A stretch of 64,000 bases of DNA from the NCBI GenBank assembly GCA_907163375.1, contig CAJQUW010016990.1, forward strand, positions 1-64,000, written 5' to 3'. Source of the stretch: Prostheceraeus crozeri. Lineage: Eukaryota; Platyhelminthes; Polycladida; Euryleptidae. The notes under the pieces are model-generated. The model was not told where the DNA came from. It was given only the letters and a program-made list of their open reading frames with translations, and did no database searches. Below are positions 54,276 through 64,000 of the stretch, one piece after another. Numbering within the stretch: the stretch's first letter is position 1; each line of letters begins with the position of its first letter. A program made the translations under genes and the position numbers.

Positions 54276-54343
54276 TGTGGAAAGTTAGCCCACTCTAAGA
54301 GGAGAGAGAAAAACAACCTCTCTATATCCCTTTGGAGATAACA
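54276..54343 (-). repeat. short BEL terminal repeat (3' side)
   Basis: Shares TGTGGAAAGTTAGCCCACTC and the end CCTTTGGAGATAACA with the 341-bp repeat at 63561-63901. Much shorter than that copy. Marks the 3' end of the minus-strand element. Confidence 0.85.
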
Positions 54344-55299
54344 TCAGCCGCGCGTGCGTGTCCGTCGCGACCATAGTGGACAGAACCGACTCTGCCCACG
54401 ACCCAACGAGAGCGCGGATGAGGCTTCCCGTCCACCAATACGATGTCTCCAGTCTTCGGAATTTGCGAGTCTCTTAGCGTGCGCCGCCAATTTCTCAGAG
54501 CAGGAAGATATTCTCGGCGCCAGCGATTCCACAGGTGCTCAGCAACTCGAAGTCGATGTCTCCAGCGATGACCAAGGCTCTCAAGGGGCAGTGAGGTGCT
54601 GTCGCTGATCGAACGGTCTGTTAGGGCCGGAGGCGGGCAGCCATACAAGAAGTGCGCAGGTGTGAGGGACTCGTCACCCTCATCTTCATTGAGGATGCAT
54701 AGAGGGCGACGATTAATTCGCTTTGCACATTCTGCTGCGACTGTCTGTAGTTCAATTAAGGAAAGAGAAGCAGAGAGAGTGTAGCGATGAGTGCTCTCTT
54801 CACTGTTCCTACCATCCTCTCCCAGAACCCGCCCCACCAAGGCGAACGAACTGGGATAAGAAACCATTCGACTTCACCTTTGAGTAGCGTTCGCAAGCAA
54901 GTGAACGATGTGCCGTTGTCACTGTAGAATGAGAAGACTCGACCACGCAGAGCCATGAATCGGCGGATCGCGAGGGAGGTGTGGGTTTCATTTAGTGAGC
55001 TGACAACTTCGAGGTGAACAGCGAGTGTCACCGCACACGTAAATAACAGGATCCACGCTTTGCCCTTTTCTCTTATGTATTCTTTTCTCTTCTGAATTCG
55101 GGGAGAGAACCTTCCGGAGTTCGGAAGGAGCGAGAATTAATTTTCTTACAAGGAATGCAGGCTCCCAATATCTTCTTGACGAGTTGACGGAGACGAGGCG
55201 TAACAAAGGATCGTGAGTATTCAGCGATTGTCGAGGTTGCACCTTGGTGAAACAGTCTGGCATGAATGTCTTTGACGAGGAGAGCAAACACAGGCGACT
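54344..55299 (-). pseudogene. BEL/Pao integrase region
   Basis: The zinc-binding stretch (HARLFHQGATSTIAEY, then ILGACIPCKK), catalytic-core segments (FYSDNGTSFTC, VRSPWWGGFWERMVGTVKRAL) and the C-terminal region (LVDGKPHPRSRWVVGRV) are recognisable as BEL/Pao integrase. It is separated from the rest of the element by the Gypsy insertion and is itself broken. Confidence 0.85.
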
Positions 55300-55304
55300 C
55301 GGAG

Positions 55305-55525
55305 TGTCGCGCAGCGGGATTCTGATGAATGACCGCGTGCGCGCTGTCGTGGGAGCCGGACAATAGGCTGTGGTCACTGCATCGGCCAATGAATGAAAAC
55401 AACCTGTGTCAGACGCTTCCCCATAATGAGTTATACTGAATGACCACGCTTGTTAGTTTCAGTTTCATTAAAGGCATACTGTGAACTTGCTGTTTTGCTC
55501 TAGAAGTAATTAGCGGGCCGCAACA
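55305..55525 (+). repeat. Gypsy 5' LTR
   Basis: 221 bp, TG...CA ends. The sequence just inside (GTGGTGTCAGGATTGAC) is in the primer-binding-site position. Confidence 0.95.
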
Positions 55526-55740
55526 GTGGTGTCAGGATTGACTATCGACCAATACGCCCCCGTCAGTCAGGTCAGCGGTTATCCTCTCAATTGTTTGGAC
55601 CGAACTCAATTTTTGGTAAGTTATCTCATGGGTCGCTGGTGTTTCGCCGCGTGGGTTCATTGATTTGTCGTCACAGTAGTCTCTCACTCTCAGTTCGTAG
55701 TTCAGTTTGTTGTACAATTAAGCATAAGGATAGATTCGCG

Positions 55741-58700
55741 ATGCCAAACAAATCCGATTTCTTGCCGCTCGACAGCGCAGAAGACTGTCACTGCTGGTTG
55801 ATCGCTTTCGAAGCTCATTGCAGAACCAAGGGCATAGAAGACAATAAGGACAAAACCACTACGTCACCGAAAACTGATAGATTTCTAGAAAGATGCGGGC
55901 CGAAGGCATTATTAAAATTAATATCCATGCTACCTGGTCACGACATTGAGACAGCACTGTTTTCCGACATAAAGTCAGCCTTAGTGGATTATATAGAACC
56001 AAGGAAAAGACTCTTGATAGCCGATCGTACAAATTTTTTACAAATCTCTCAACAAAATGAGGAGACTGAAGTTGACTTCCTCTCCAGATTAAATGACGCG
56101 GCACAGCACTGCCAGTGGGACAAATTAAAACTCGGAAGTCCTAACGACGAATTGATCAAATTACGCTTTATTGCAGGATTAAAAGACAATGAATTGAAGT
56201 TAAAAATATTAGAAAAATTGCAAAGTTCTCCAGCGTTAGCTACCTCTGAGATAATCGATTTCTGTCAGTTAATCACTCAGCTGAATAGCTTTGTTCATGA
56301 AAAGGGCGACACTGGCAAATCCACAGACGTTGATAACTTCTTCGTTCAGGGCAATTTTAGGGCAGTCAACTATTCCCAAAACAACGTTTCTCATCTCAGA
56401 TCTCCTGATTTAGACGAAAGCCACAGAGTGGAAAATTTCTATGTGCAGAATAGGTCACGGACACGTGTCAGAGATCAAAACAAGTTCACTTCAGATTCAT
56501 GTGGAAAGTGTGGGACCTACCACAGACCCCGTGAGTGTCCAGCATTTAGAAAAAGGTGTCTTAAGTGTGGAATGCAAAATCACTTTGCTAAATGCTGTCA
56601 GAGAAAATTAGATCAAAATGCAGGAGTTTCAAATCTTCAAAGACAGGACAACGGTCAAATACACCATTGCGAAGCGCAGGGTGTCGATATATTTGCTGTA
56701 GGAGCCCAGAGTACGGAAGCCATAACTCAGACTTTGATTGTGGCTGGCTCACCGCTGAGCTTTCAGGTAGACACAGGAGCAGCAGTCTCTATAATGTCTA
56801 AAAGACATTGGGAACATATTGGATGTCCCGCACTGGAAATCACCACGCTGGTTCCTACTAATTATGACGATTCACAAATGAAGACTTTTGGGTGTCTTAA
56901 TACTCAGGTTCTGAGGGATGAAGTCATATTAAATGCAAAATTCATAGTAGTGGACTCAAAGCATGAGTACGGATTAATCGGAAGAGACCTCATTGACGCA
57001 GATAAATCTAATGTCTGCACGTTCTCAGTTGAGACGGATGAGTTGCTACCAACCATCAAAGGCTTTTGTGCTAGTATAAGGCTTGTGGATGAAAGTCGGC
57101 CCTTGAAATTCTTTAAGGCGCGTCAGGTGCCGCTCCATTTAAAAGATCAGTTGGATGAAGAATTATCAATTCTGGAGAAACAAGGTATCATAACACCAGT
57201 ATCTCATTCAGCGTGCGCGAGCCCTGTCGTATGGGTCAAGAAAGCGAACGGCAAGTATAGGATGTGCATTGATTTCAAAGCCACTCTCAATCCAAACATT
57301 GAATCTGATGCATATCCGTTACCAACCGTCGAGGAAATATTTGCGCGAATAGGGAAATCATCTAAATTCGCCAAAGTAGACCTTAAGTCAGCCTATTCGC
57401 AGATAGAGTTGGATGAAATATCGAAAGAAGTATCAGTAATAAACACACACAAGGGATTATTCCGTGTAAATAGGCTGCAAATGGGCATGAAAAACTCCAG
57501 TGCAATTTTTCAAAAATGTATGGAGCAAGTCCTGAAAGGAATTCCAGGAGTGATCGTTTATCAAGATGACGTCATGATTTGCGCAGAATCCGATAGACAG
57601 CTAAAAACGAGATCAGGTCAGGTGTATAGACGATTACGTGAGTACTCGGTAACTGTGAATAAAGAGAAATGTGTCTCATCGACTGATTCACTAGCATTTC
57701 TGGGATTTGTATTTAGTGGTTCGGGTATAAGCCCTGATTCTTCCTTGACAACAAAAATAGCAGACGCGGGAGTTCCCACCTCACCTCAAGAGTTGACTAG
57801 CTTCTTAGGCCTGGCGACATACTATGGTCGATTTATTCGGGGATTTTCTGATTTGTGCGCCCCCCTGTATGACGCTGCTAAACAGGATGACAAAGACTTT
57901 AGTTGGTCAGACGAATGCGACTTACATTTCAAATCGTTAAAACAAAAATTGACATCGAGCCCGGTTCTCCAGCCATTTTCTTTATCTAAGTCTACAGTTG
58001 TCACCGTAGATGCCTCATGCAAGGCAATAGGAGCAGTCATGACACAAGAGAGTCATCCAATATTATATGTATCACGGAAATTAACGCCAGCCGAGACCAG
58101 ATACAGTAACATAGAGCGCGAAGCGATGGCAGTCTTGTGGGCTTGTAAGCGGTTAGAAAACTTTCTCCTGGGTAAGAAATTTTTAGTTGAAACTGACCAC
58201 CAGCCGTTAATCTATATTCTTGGTCCCGATCAAGCCATGAAAACTGATATATCTCCGAGATTAATGAGATTTTCCTTAAAGATGTCGCGATATGATTATG
58301 AAATAAAGCACATTAAAGGTAGAAATAATGCGGTAGCAGACGCGTTGTCGAGAGTTAGCTGTTTTGATTCGATCACGCTCCCCACTGTGCACTTTAGTAC
58401 CCCATGCATACCGATAAGTGAACTGAGGCGAGAGAGCGCTAATGACAGGCATTTGACTGACCTCGCCCGGCGGATGGTCAGTGGAGCATGGGGTAACGTG
58501 TCAAAATGGGAAAGTCCATTCAAGCGAATGGCCTGGCAACTGACCATGGACGACGGTATAATACGACTTGGCTCAAAGGTAGTCCCCCGCATACACTCTA
58601 CCGACGAATATTTGATATAGCCCACCAGACTCACAATGGAGTCGAGTCAACTCTGCGGCTCATCAAGCAAGAATTTTTTTGGCCCGGCATGCGATCTCAA

Positions 58701-59492
58701 GTCGAGGCATTTGTCAGGGGATGTAATGAGTGTCGAAGAGCAAGATTTGGTGCGCCAGATACAACCCACAAATGGCCAAAATGTGAAGAACCATGGACCC
58801 GCCTACACATGGACTGGGCGCAGCATCGAGTTGCTGGTAACATTTTGATTGTCGCAGACTCCACCAGTGGATGGCTGGAAGCATCCATATGCAACGACCG
58901 TCGCACTACAACGGTGATAGAATATCTCAGAGCGATGTTCGCCCGATTTGGGGTACCGAGAACCCTGGTGTGCGACAATGCTCCCGAGTTCTCCAAAATC
59001 GAATTGGGATCTTGGCTTAACTCCATAGGATGCCAGCTCATGCATTCCCCGGAGTTCAGGCCGCAGTCTAACGGTCTAGCCGAGCGAATGGTCAGAACAG
59101 TAAAGTGCTTCAATCCTGCTAAGAGTTCAGTTACTGCTTTTATTCATCGCCTTTTATTTGTGCATCGGAACACTGCCATGAGAGATGGAAAAACACCATC
59201 AGAGATTCTGCTCGGGCATTCTGTGAGATGCCCAATCCTATCACACTTCCAACCTATGCAGGAATTATTGTATAAGCCCCATCCAAAGTCATCAGTGTTT
59301 CCCGTGAAATTCCTTTTTAGACAAGGAAGCAACACTTCTCTTGATGGGCGCTCGGTGACTGCCCACGACGCACAGCTAGTGGCAAGAGATGAAGGACGAC
59401 CTCAGCGACAACGAAGACCGGTGCATCGGTATCCGGACGTAGATCCTTCGGTGGAAGGGAGAGATGTCGCGCAGCGGGATTCTGATGAATGA
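55741..59492 (+). CDS. Gypsy gag-pol coding region
   Basis: The Met at 55741 is a sensible start (MPNKSDFLPLDSAEDCH), although the frame is open further upstream. Order of parts: gag capsid-like region; two CCHC zinc knuckles (CGKCGTYHRPREC and CLKCGMQNHFAKC); retropepsin (VDTGAAVSIM, near 56770); reverse transcriptase with the catalytic YQDDVMI near 57560; RNase H (VDASCKAIGAVM and on); then integrase with the HHCC-like HTHNGVESTLRL, a DDE core (MDWAQ, CDNAPEF, NGLAERMVRTVK) and a basic tail. The reading is divided between two overlapping frames; this may be family-type frameshifting or a single break. Otherwise it looks whole. Confidence 0.93.
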
Positions 59493-59685
59493 CCGCGTGC
59501 GCGCTGTCGTGGGAGCCGGACAATAGGCTGTGGTCACTGCATCGGCCAATGAATGAAAACAACCTGTGTCAGACGCTTCCCCATAATGAGTTATACTGAA
59601 TGACCACGCTTGTTAGTTTCAGTTTCATTAAAGGCATACTGTCAGCTTGGTGTTTTGCTCTAGAAGTAATTAGCGGGCCGCAACA
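59465..59685 (+). repeat. Gypsy 3' LTR
   Basis: 221 bp, nearly identical to 55305-55525. It follows shortly after the end of the integrase part. Confidence 0.95.
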
Positions 59686-59690
59686 CGGAG

Positions 59691-61330
59691 TCGATGAAGG
59701 ACAATGGATCCTCATTCGTGCGTAGGCGACTGAGTAGGGTTCCGTCGTCTCCTACGAACAGCTTGTATTTCGGATCATTCTTGGCTGGGTCAATTCCGCG
59801 TTGAGAATCCTTGATCAGCACAGATGCAGCATGACGGATCTCAGTAGCGCATAAGTCTGATGTCAGTCTTTCAGAAGTTAATGACTTTGCGTTCTTGACG
59901 AACCTGAGACTGTATGCGATTACTCGACAGGCCTTTCTCCATGATGACCATCTACTCACAGGAAGACTAGGACTGTCACGAGAATGTGGCACAGTGCGAA
60001 GTGTGACGGCTCTCGGAGGAAGTTGTGGTGGCCATTCCACCATAACGAAGAATTTGCAAGTTTATTAGCTGACATTCCACGTGTCGGTAGGTCTGCTGGA
60101 TTGATCGAAGTATCGATGTGGTCCCAGGAGTCGATAGAAGTTACTGCACTCTGTTTCGAACAAAGAGATCACTTGAGTTGTTGCGAATCCACCCGAGCGT
60201 GATCATCGAATCAGAGAAGAATCGATAGGGCAACAGCTTAAGTTCAGGTACAGTGCTGCGCACGTAGTTGAAGATTCTGCAGCCTAACACGCCGGCCATG
60301 AGTTCGAGTCGCGGCAATGTCAACAGTTTTCTTTTCAACGGAGCGAGACGAGCGCGAGAGAAGATCAGTCTGGTTCCAGAAGTCGGACTATTGAGGTAAA
60401 CGCACGCGGCGTAGGCCTTTTCGGAGGCGTCGACAAAGATAAGGAGGTGGCAGTCGGCAGTTATGGGGTTCGTCAAGGTAATTCGTCGAGGACAGCTGAT
60501 TGTAGCGATTTCTGGAAGTTCGATCAGGAGCGAGGCAGCGGATTGCGTAATAGGTACAGGCAGCGGATCATCAATGTCTTCACTGGAACGCCAGGCGCTC
60601 TGAATCAGGAAGCGGAAGTTGATGCTCCACGGAACGATCAAGCCGAGTGGATCAAACGTCTTGGCAGCTACAGAAAGGAGTTGACGTCGAGTTATCACAG
60701 TGGCACTTGAGTAGGACTGAGTGTTGATAGAGAGATTGTCAAGATTCAAATCCCAACGTAGTACAAGGATCTTGACCTCGTCATTCTCGGGACACCAGGT
60801 TGGTTTTAGTGCAGCTTCAGATGCTGCAAACTTTCTAAGTTTCATACCGGCCTTCTCAAACAGAGTCTCAGCACTATTTCGGAGATTTGAAAGTTCTGTG
60901 GTTGAGTCAGCTCCGATCAGCAGGTCGTCGACATATAATCCAGTGCTCAAGGACTGTGGTACTGAAGTCTCGGAGTTCAGGTGGTGCTTGATCACGTGGT
61001 TCAGGATCGCAGGAGCACAATTGAGACTGAAAGGGAGACTGGTGAATCTATACGGTTTGCCAGACGGCAGGAGAATCTTGAGGAATGAGCGATCACGATC
61101 GTCGATACCGATAGTGAGGAAGGCTCTCTGAATGTCGGCAGTCATTGCACAATTATACAAACGGAATCGAAGTAGGACAGCGACGAAATCAAGGGAGACA
61201 GTAGGGCCTGGATGAAGCAGGCAGTTCAGACTGGAACCGTTCTGGGGCTTAGCCGAGGCATCAACAACGACACGAAGTTTCGAACCTTGGACAACTCCAT
61301 GGTGAGGAATGTAGTTACCTGATCAGTAGG
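59691..61330 (-). pseudogene. BEL/Pao reverse transcriptase and RNase H region
   Basis: Contains NCAMTADIQRAFLTIGIDDRD in pieces (TADIQRAFLTIGID), the catalytic GLYVDDLLIGAD and the Pao-specific connection FDPLGLIVPWSINFRFLIQSAW (read here as FDPLGLIVPW and FRFLIQSAW), followed by an RNase H-like region (IFVDASEKAYAACVYL). Broken, with more than one interruption. Confidence 0.88.
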
Positions 61331-61498
61331 CTACATAACGCCAAGGCTGATCCATTCACGAAAGACTTCGCGATATTCATCTTGCAAGTTGCTCGGCAAG
61401 CGGAAGAATTGTTTCAGACGTACACTTGCTTGGTCAGCATTCAGAGACGGTTGTTCGTCGTTGATCCACGGGAGTGAGACTTCATATCTTCCATTAGA

Positions 61499-62473
61499 CT
61501 AACTCGGAGGTTTCAGCGAAACAGAGTTATCAGGAACTCTAACACCGACATGTTCAAGGTCCCACAGTTGACTCGGATCACAAGGATGTGGCGAAGACCT
61601 CAGAACAACAGTGCGTGCGATATTGACGAAGGTGGAGAAGTCATTAGAGTTCAAGCGTCCCGAGAGAACCCAGCCGAAGACAGTGTTCCACGCACTCAGG
61701 CCACGCGCAATGATTGGTGGTACGGACAGAAACAAAGCATGTAGGCAGTAAGCTCCTAACACAATGTCGATGGGCTGCGATGCGCCTGTATATTTTTCAG
61801 CAAGAACGATCTTCCGAAAGTCAGCAGGGAGTTCGTTAGCGTCAATCTTGGACCCTAGCAAGGGACTGCAGATCTTCTCCGTGATCCAGAGCTTGCATAG
61901 GATCGATGTCGCTTCGCGTCGATTGCATAACTGTAGTAGAATTCGTCGACGTTTCAGAAGAGAGCTTGTCTGACAACCGAAGCCCTTAATGACGAATGAT
62001 TCCTGTTCGATAATTGGAGCCCTGATAGTTTCTGCGAGTCTCACAGTGACGTAAGAGAATTCACTTGCGCCGTCGATGAGTACACGGGCAGTCAATTTGT
62101 CGCTCTGTGCTCTGTGAGGAAGCGCTATCAGGCAGATAAACGTTGACCAGTGCCGTTTGTAAGATAACGCGCTGGAGTGAATGCTGGAGCCCTGCTGCAC
62201 GTAAGTTGACAGCGCCCTGTGAGGGAATGTCCGTGCTAGGCGTGTTGCTAGCATGAGCAGGAGGACTCGCGTTGCTTGACTCAGCATGTTGCAGATCACA
62301 ATCATGAAGTGACGTGTGGTGACGTGAATTTTGCAGACACGACAATTTACCCTTGAGGGACAGTTTGCACGTCGATGTCCTGTCCTGAGGCAATTGAGGC
62401 ATAGACGCTGGGACTTGACAGCTTGCAGTCTTTCAGAGACAGGCAACTTGCCGATCGGGATCAGTTGGCACAT
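61499..62473 (-). pseudogene. BEL/Pao zinc-knuckle and protease region
   Basis: Zinc knuckles (CLNCLRTGHRRANC and CRVCKIHVTTRH) are followed by an aspartic-protease-like DUF1758 region (ARVLIDGASEFSYVTV) and a segment ending near WNTVFGWVLSGRL, typical of Pao proteins. Broken relative to its neighbours. Confidence 0.8.
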
Positions 62474-63549
62474 GTACTGGCGGTAAGTGCAGATGTAGTT
62501 GACCTTGTACGCTCGGCAGTAGCTGATGATCGGCTGTGACGTGATCGGTCCTTTGAAAGGTCAATGTTGAGAAGCTCTAAAGTTTCCACCTCAACTCGCA
62601 CAAAGTCAAGAAGCTTTTGAAGATCGAAACGTTGTAGAGGATCAGGATTTCTTCGATTCCACTCCATTCTGACGTTAGGAGGGAGTTTCTGAAGAAGCAG
62701 AGGCGCCAACAGCATGTCGAATATGTTGGACGAGACGCCACCGCGCAGCTCGGTGATGAGTTGATCAATTTCTCTCAACGAAATCTCAAATGTGTCAATT
62801 AGAAGTCGAAATGCTCGAGAGTCACTGTCAGCAACAGATGTAAAGGCTACCAGTCGATTTGCGTGGAGTCCGATCAAGAGGTTGGGGTTAACGAATCTTC
62901 TTTGTAGATCACTGACCGCTGGTGAAGAGTTTGCTGCTGTAGTGGCGATTCCCTTGACAGCATCGCTGGCAGATCCACGCAAGCAGGATTTCAAATACAC
63001 AAATTTGCGAATATTTGGAATGACTGTGTAGTGGACTGCACCCGCGAACTGGTCCCAAAATGACCTCCAACTCATGTGATCGCCGTCGAAAGTAGGCAGT
63101 GTCAGTTTTGGAAGCGAGATGTGATCGTGCGAATGAGTCGCAGAAGAAGTTTCACTCATCACGAGTCCCTGCTCAGAGTTACGGGACTGCTGATGTTCCT
63201 CCAGTTCTTGTAGTCGACGCTTCGCCTGCAGGAATGCGCCGTTGTACTCTTCCATCTTCTCAAATTCTGCTTCGATGTCCTCTTCTCTCTCACCTGAGAG
63301 TCGTTGGATGTACTCTTCGTCCAGTTCTCGAAGTCGGCTCATTGCGTCGTCTAGGACAAGAGTAGCACCGCGAATTTTGACTAAGTCTGCGTCGGAGTCA
63401 ATCAGTTGCTCAACTTCTTGAAGGGCACGAGTCACCGTTCGACGACATACTGATCTTCTTGCTCTCAATATGTCTGTAGGTAGACTCATGTTGCTCAGTG
63501 TGCGAAAAGAATCAGAGTAGATGAAACGAAGTACCGATATCGGCCTCAC
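62461..63549 (-). CDS. BEL/Pao gag (DUF1759-type)
   Basis: About 362 codons from the first Met just inside the 5' terminal repeat. The N-terminus has a helical charged region (LRELDEEYIQRLSGEREEDI). The DUF1759 core is clear: LPKLTLPTFDGDHMSWRSFW, then IRKFVYLKSCLRGSASDAVK. In the family it forms the particle core. The overlap with the following part may reflect decay. Confidence 0.85.
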   Translation of the reverse strand: MRPISVLRFIYSDSFRTLSNMSLPTDILRARRSVCRRTVTRALQEVEQLIDSDADLVKIRGATLVLDDAMSRLRELDEEYIQRLSGEREEDIEAEFEKMEEYNGAFLQAKRRLQELEEHQQSRNSEQGLVMSETSSATHSHDHISLPKLTLPTFDGDHMSWRSFWDQFAGAVHYTVIPNIRKFVYLKSCLRGSASDAVKGIATTAANSSPAVSDLQRRFVNPNLLIGLHANRLVAFTSVADSDSRAFRLLIDTFEISLREIDQLITELRGGVSSNIFDMLLAPLLLQKLPPNVRMEWNRRNPDPLQRFDLQKLLDFVRVEVETLELLNIDLSKDRSRHSRSSATAERTRSTTSALTASTCAN

Positions 63550-63560
63550 CGCACCAAAAT

Positions 63561-63901
63561 TGTGGAAAGTTAGCCCACTCTAAGAGGAGAGAGAAAAACA
63601 ACCTCTTCATATCAGATCAAACTTTGTTGTGAAAGAAACATAAACATTGGAGATGAACGAGACAGTCCGACCTTTGACATAAGTCATTTCCGCATGTCAC
63701 GAGGCAAGGAAATGGACGAGTCAACAGCAGAGAAAGTTATTTATCTTCTCTAGGATTACACTGACAAGCGAGCAAGCACATGTAATTGTTCATAGAGCTC
63801 CCCAGGGCTGCGAACGCAGGAGAGCGGAATAATGTCAGACAACTTCTAAAGGGTACAGGTGCTGAATCGCACGCCAGCTAGTCCGCCCTTTGGAGATAAC
63901 A
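63561..63901 (-). repeat. full-length BEL LTR shared by two BEL copies
   Basis: 341 bp; on the plus strand it starts TGTGGAAAGTTAGCC and ends CCTTTGGAGATAACA. It is the 5' LTR of the copy to the left and the 3' LTR of the copy that begins at 63902. On the minus strand ATTTTGGTGCGGTGAGG follows it, in the primer-binding position. Confidence 0.9.
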
Positions 63902-64000
63902 TCAGCCGAGCGTGCGTGTCCGTCGCGACCATAGTGGACAGAACCGACTCTGCCCACGACCCAACGAGAGCGCGGATGAGGCTTCCCGTCCATCAATACG
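63902..64000 (-). mobile_element. 3' end of a second BEL/Pao copy, cut by the window edge
   Basis: The 99 bases are nearly identical (about two differences) to 54344-54442, the 3' end of the first BEL copy. The element continues beyond the window. Confidence 0.9.

Larger units (their letters stand above)
55305..59685 (+). mobile_element. Gypsy-type LTR retrotransposon nested in the BEL element
   Basis: Two LTRs of 221 bp, 55305-55525 and 59465-59685, begin TGTCGC and end GCAACA, with about three differences between them, so it is young. The 5-bp duplication CGGAG flanks it (55300-55304 and 59686-59690). It lies on the opposite strand to its BEL host. Looks nearly whole. Confidence 0.97.
54276..63901 (-). 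mobile_element. BEL/Pao LTR retrotransposon, broken, with a nested Gypsy element
   Basis: Minus strand. The 5' terminal repeat is at 63561-63901 (341 bp, TG...CA) and a short related repeat sharing both ends lies at 54276-54343. Internal parts, from high to low coordinates: gag with a DUF1759-type region, zinc knuckles and a retropepsin-like domain, reverse transcriptase/RNase H, and integrase. A Gypsy element sits inside (55305-59685). Several breaks; a fossil. It is older than the Gypsy insertion. Confidence 0.92.

Noticed and set aside
1-64000. tRNA genes, rRNA genes and CRISPR arrays
   Set aside because: No tRNA with intact A and B boxes and cloverleaf (only the SINE at about 42.6 kb), no rRNA, and no regular spacer-repeat array was seen.

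Overview
The window is a piece of an animal nuclear genome, most likely an aquatic invertebrate. I cannot name the species. Signs of an animal are LINE and SINE debris, GT-AG exon fragments, BEL/Pao and Gypsy LTR elements, a hAT element and a TRP-like channel gene pair. Coding follows the standard code. Most of the window (about 15-54 kb) is gene-poor DNA of moderate GC, cut up by repeats.

Region 1 (1-14.3 kb) is very AT-rich and densely coding. It is most of an integrated Polinton/adintovirus-like element. Parts recognised: a retroviral-type integrase fused to a parvovirus-like phospholipase A2 domain, a double-jelly-roll major capsid protein, a penton-like minor capsid protein, small hydrophobic virion-type proteins, a fibre-like coiled-coil protein, an FtsK/HerA-type packaging ATPase, a protein-primed family B DNA polymerase, and a divergently transcribed ORF that reads like a sliding clamp. 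Several parts are broken, so it is a fossil, and its left end lies outside the window. Two things look new. First, a family of small GC-rich double-hairpin repeats is scattered between and inside its genes, with compensatory changes in the stems. Second, most start codons share an A-rich leader that runs into the ATG.

Region 2 (14.3-19 kb) holds a duplicated AT-rich block, an unrecognised 313-codon zinc-finger/coiled-coil ORF ending in a long perfect hairpin, three copies of a 282-bp tandem repeat, a second degenerate repeat also with a 282-bp period, a 22-bp minisatellite and a 550-bp foldback repeat.

Region 3 (19-32 kb) has two head-to-head copies of an intronless TRP-like channel gene. 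One is intact (minus strand) and one is disrupted (plus strand), and their similarity is mosaic. Between them lie a palindromic MITE and a 5'-truncated LINE with a perfect 13-bp target duplication.

Region 4 (32-54 kb) carries at least four LINE copies of three kinds, two candidate exons of a NOP16-like gene with a SINE in the intron, a Crypton-type tyrosine recombinase relic, and a non-autonomous hAT element with an 8-bp target duplication.

Region 5 (54.3-64 kb) is a nested LTR unit: a minus-strand BEL/Pao element split by a young plus-strand Gypsy element (221-bp LTRs, 5-bp duplication CGGAG). A second BEL copy begins at the right edge and shares the intervening LTR.
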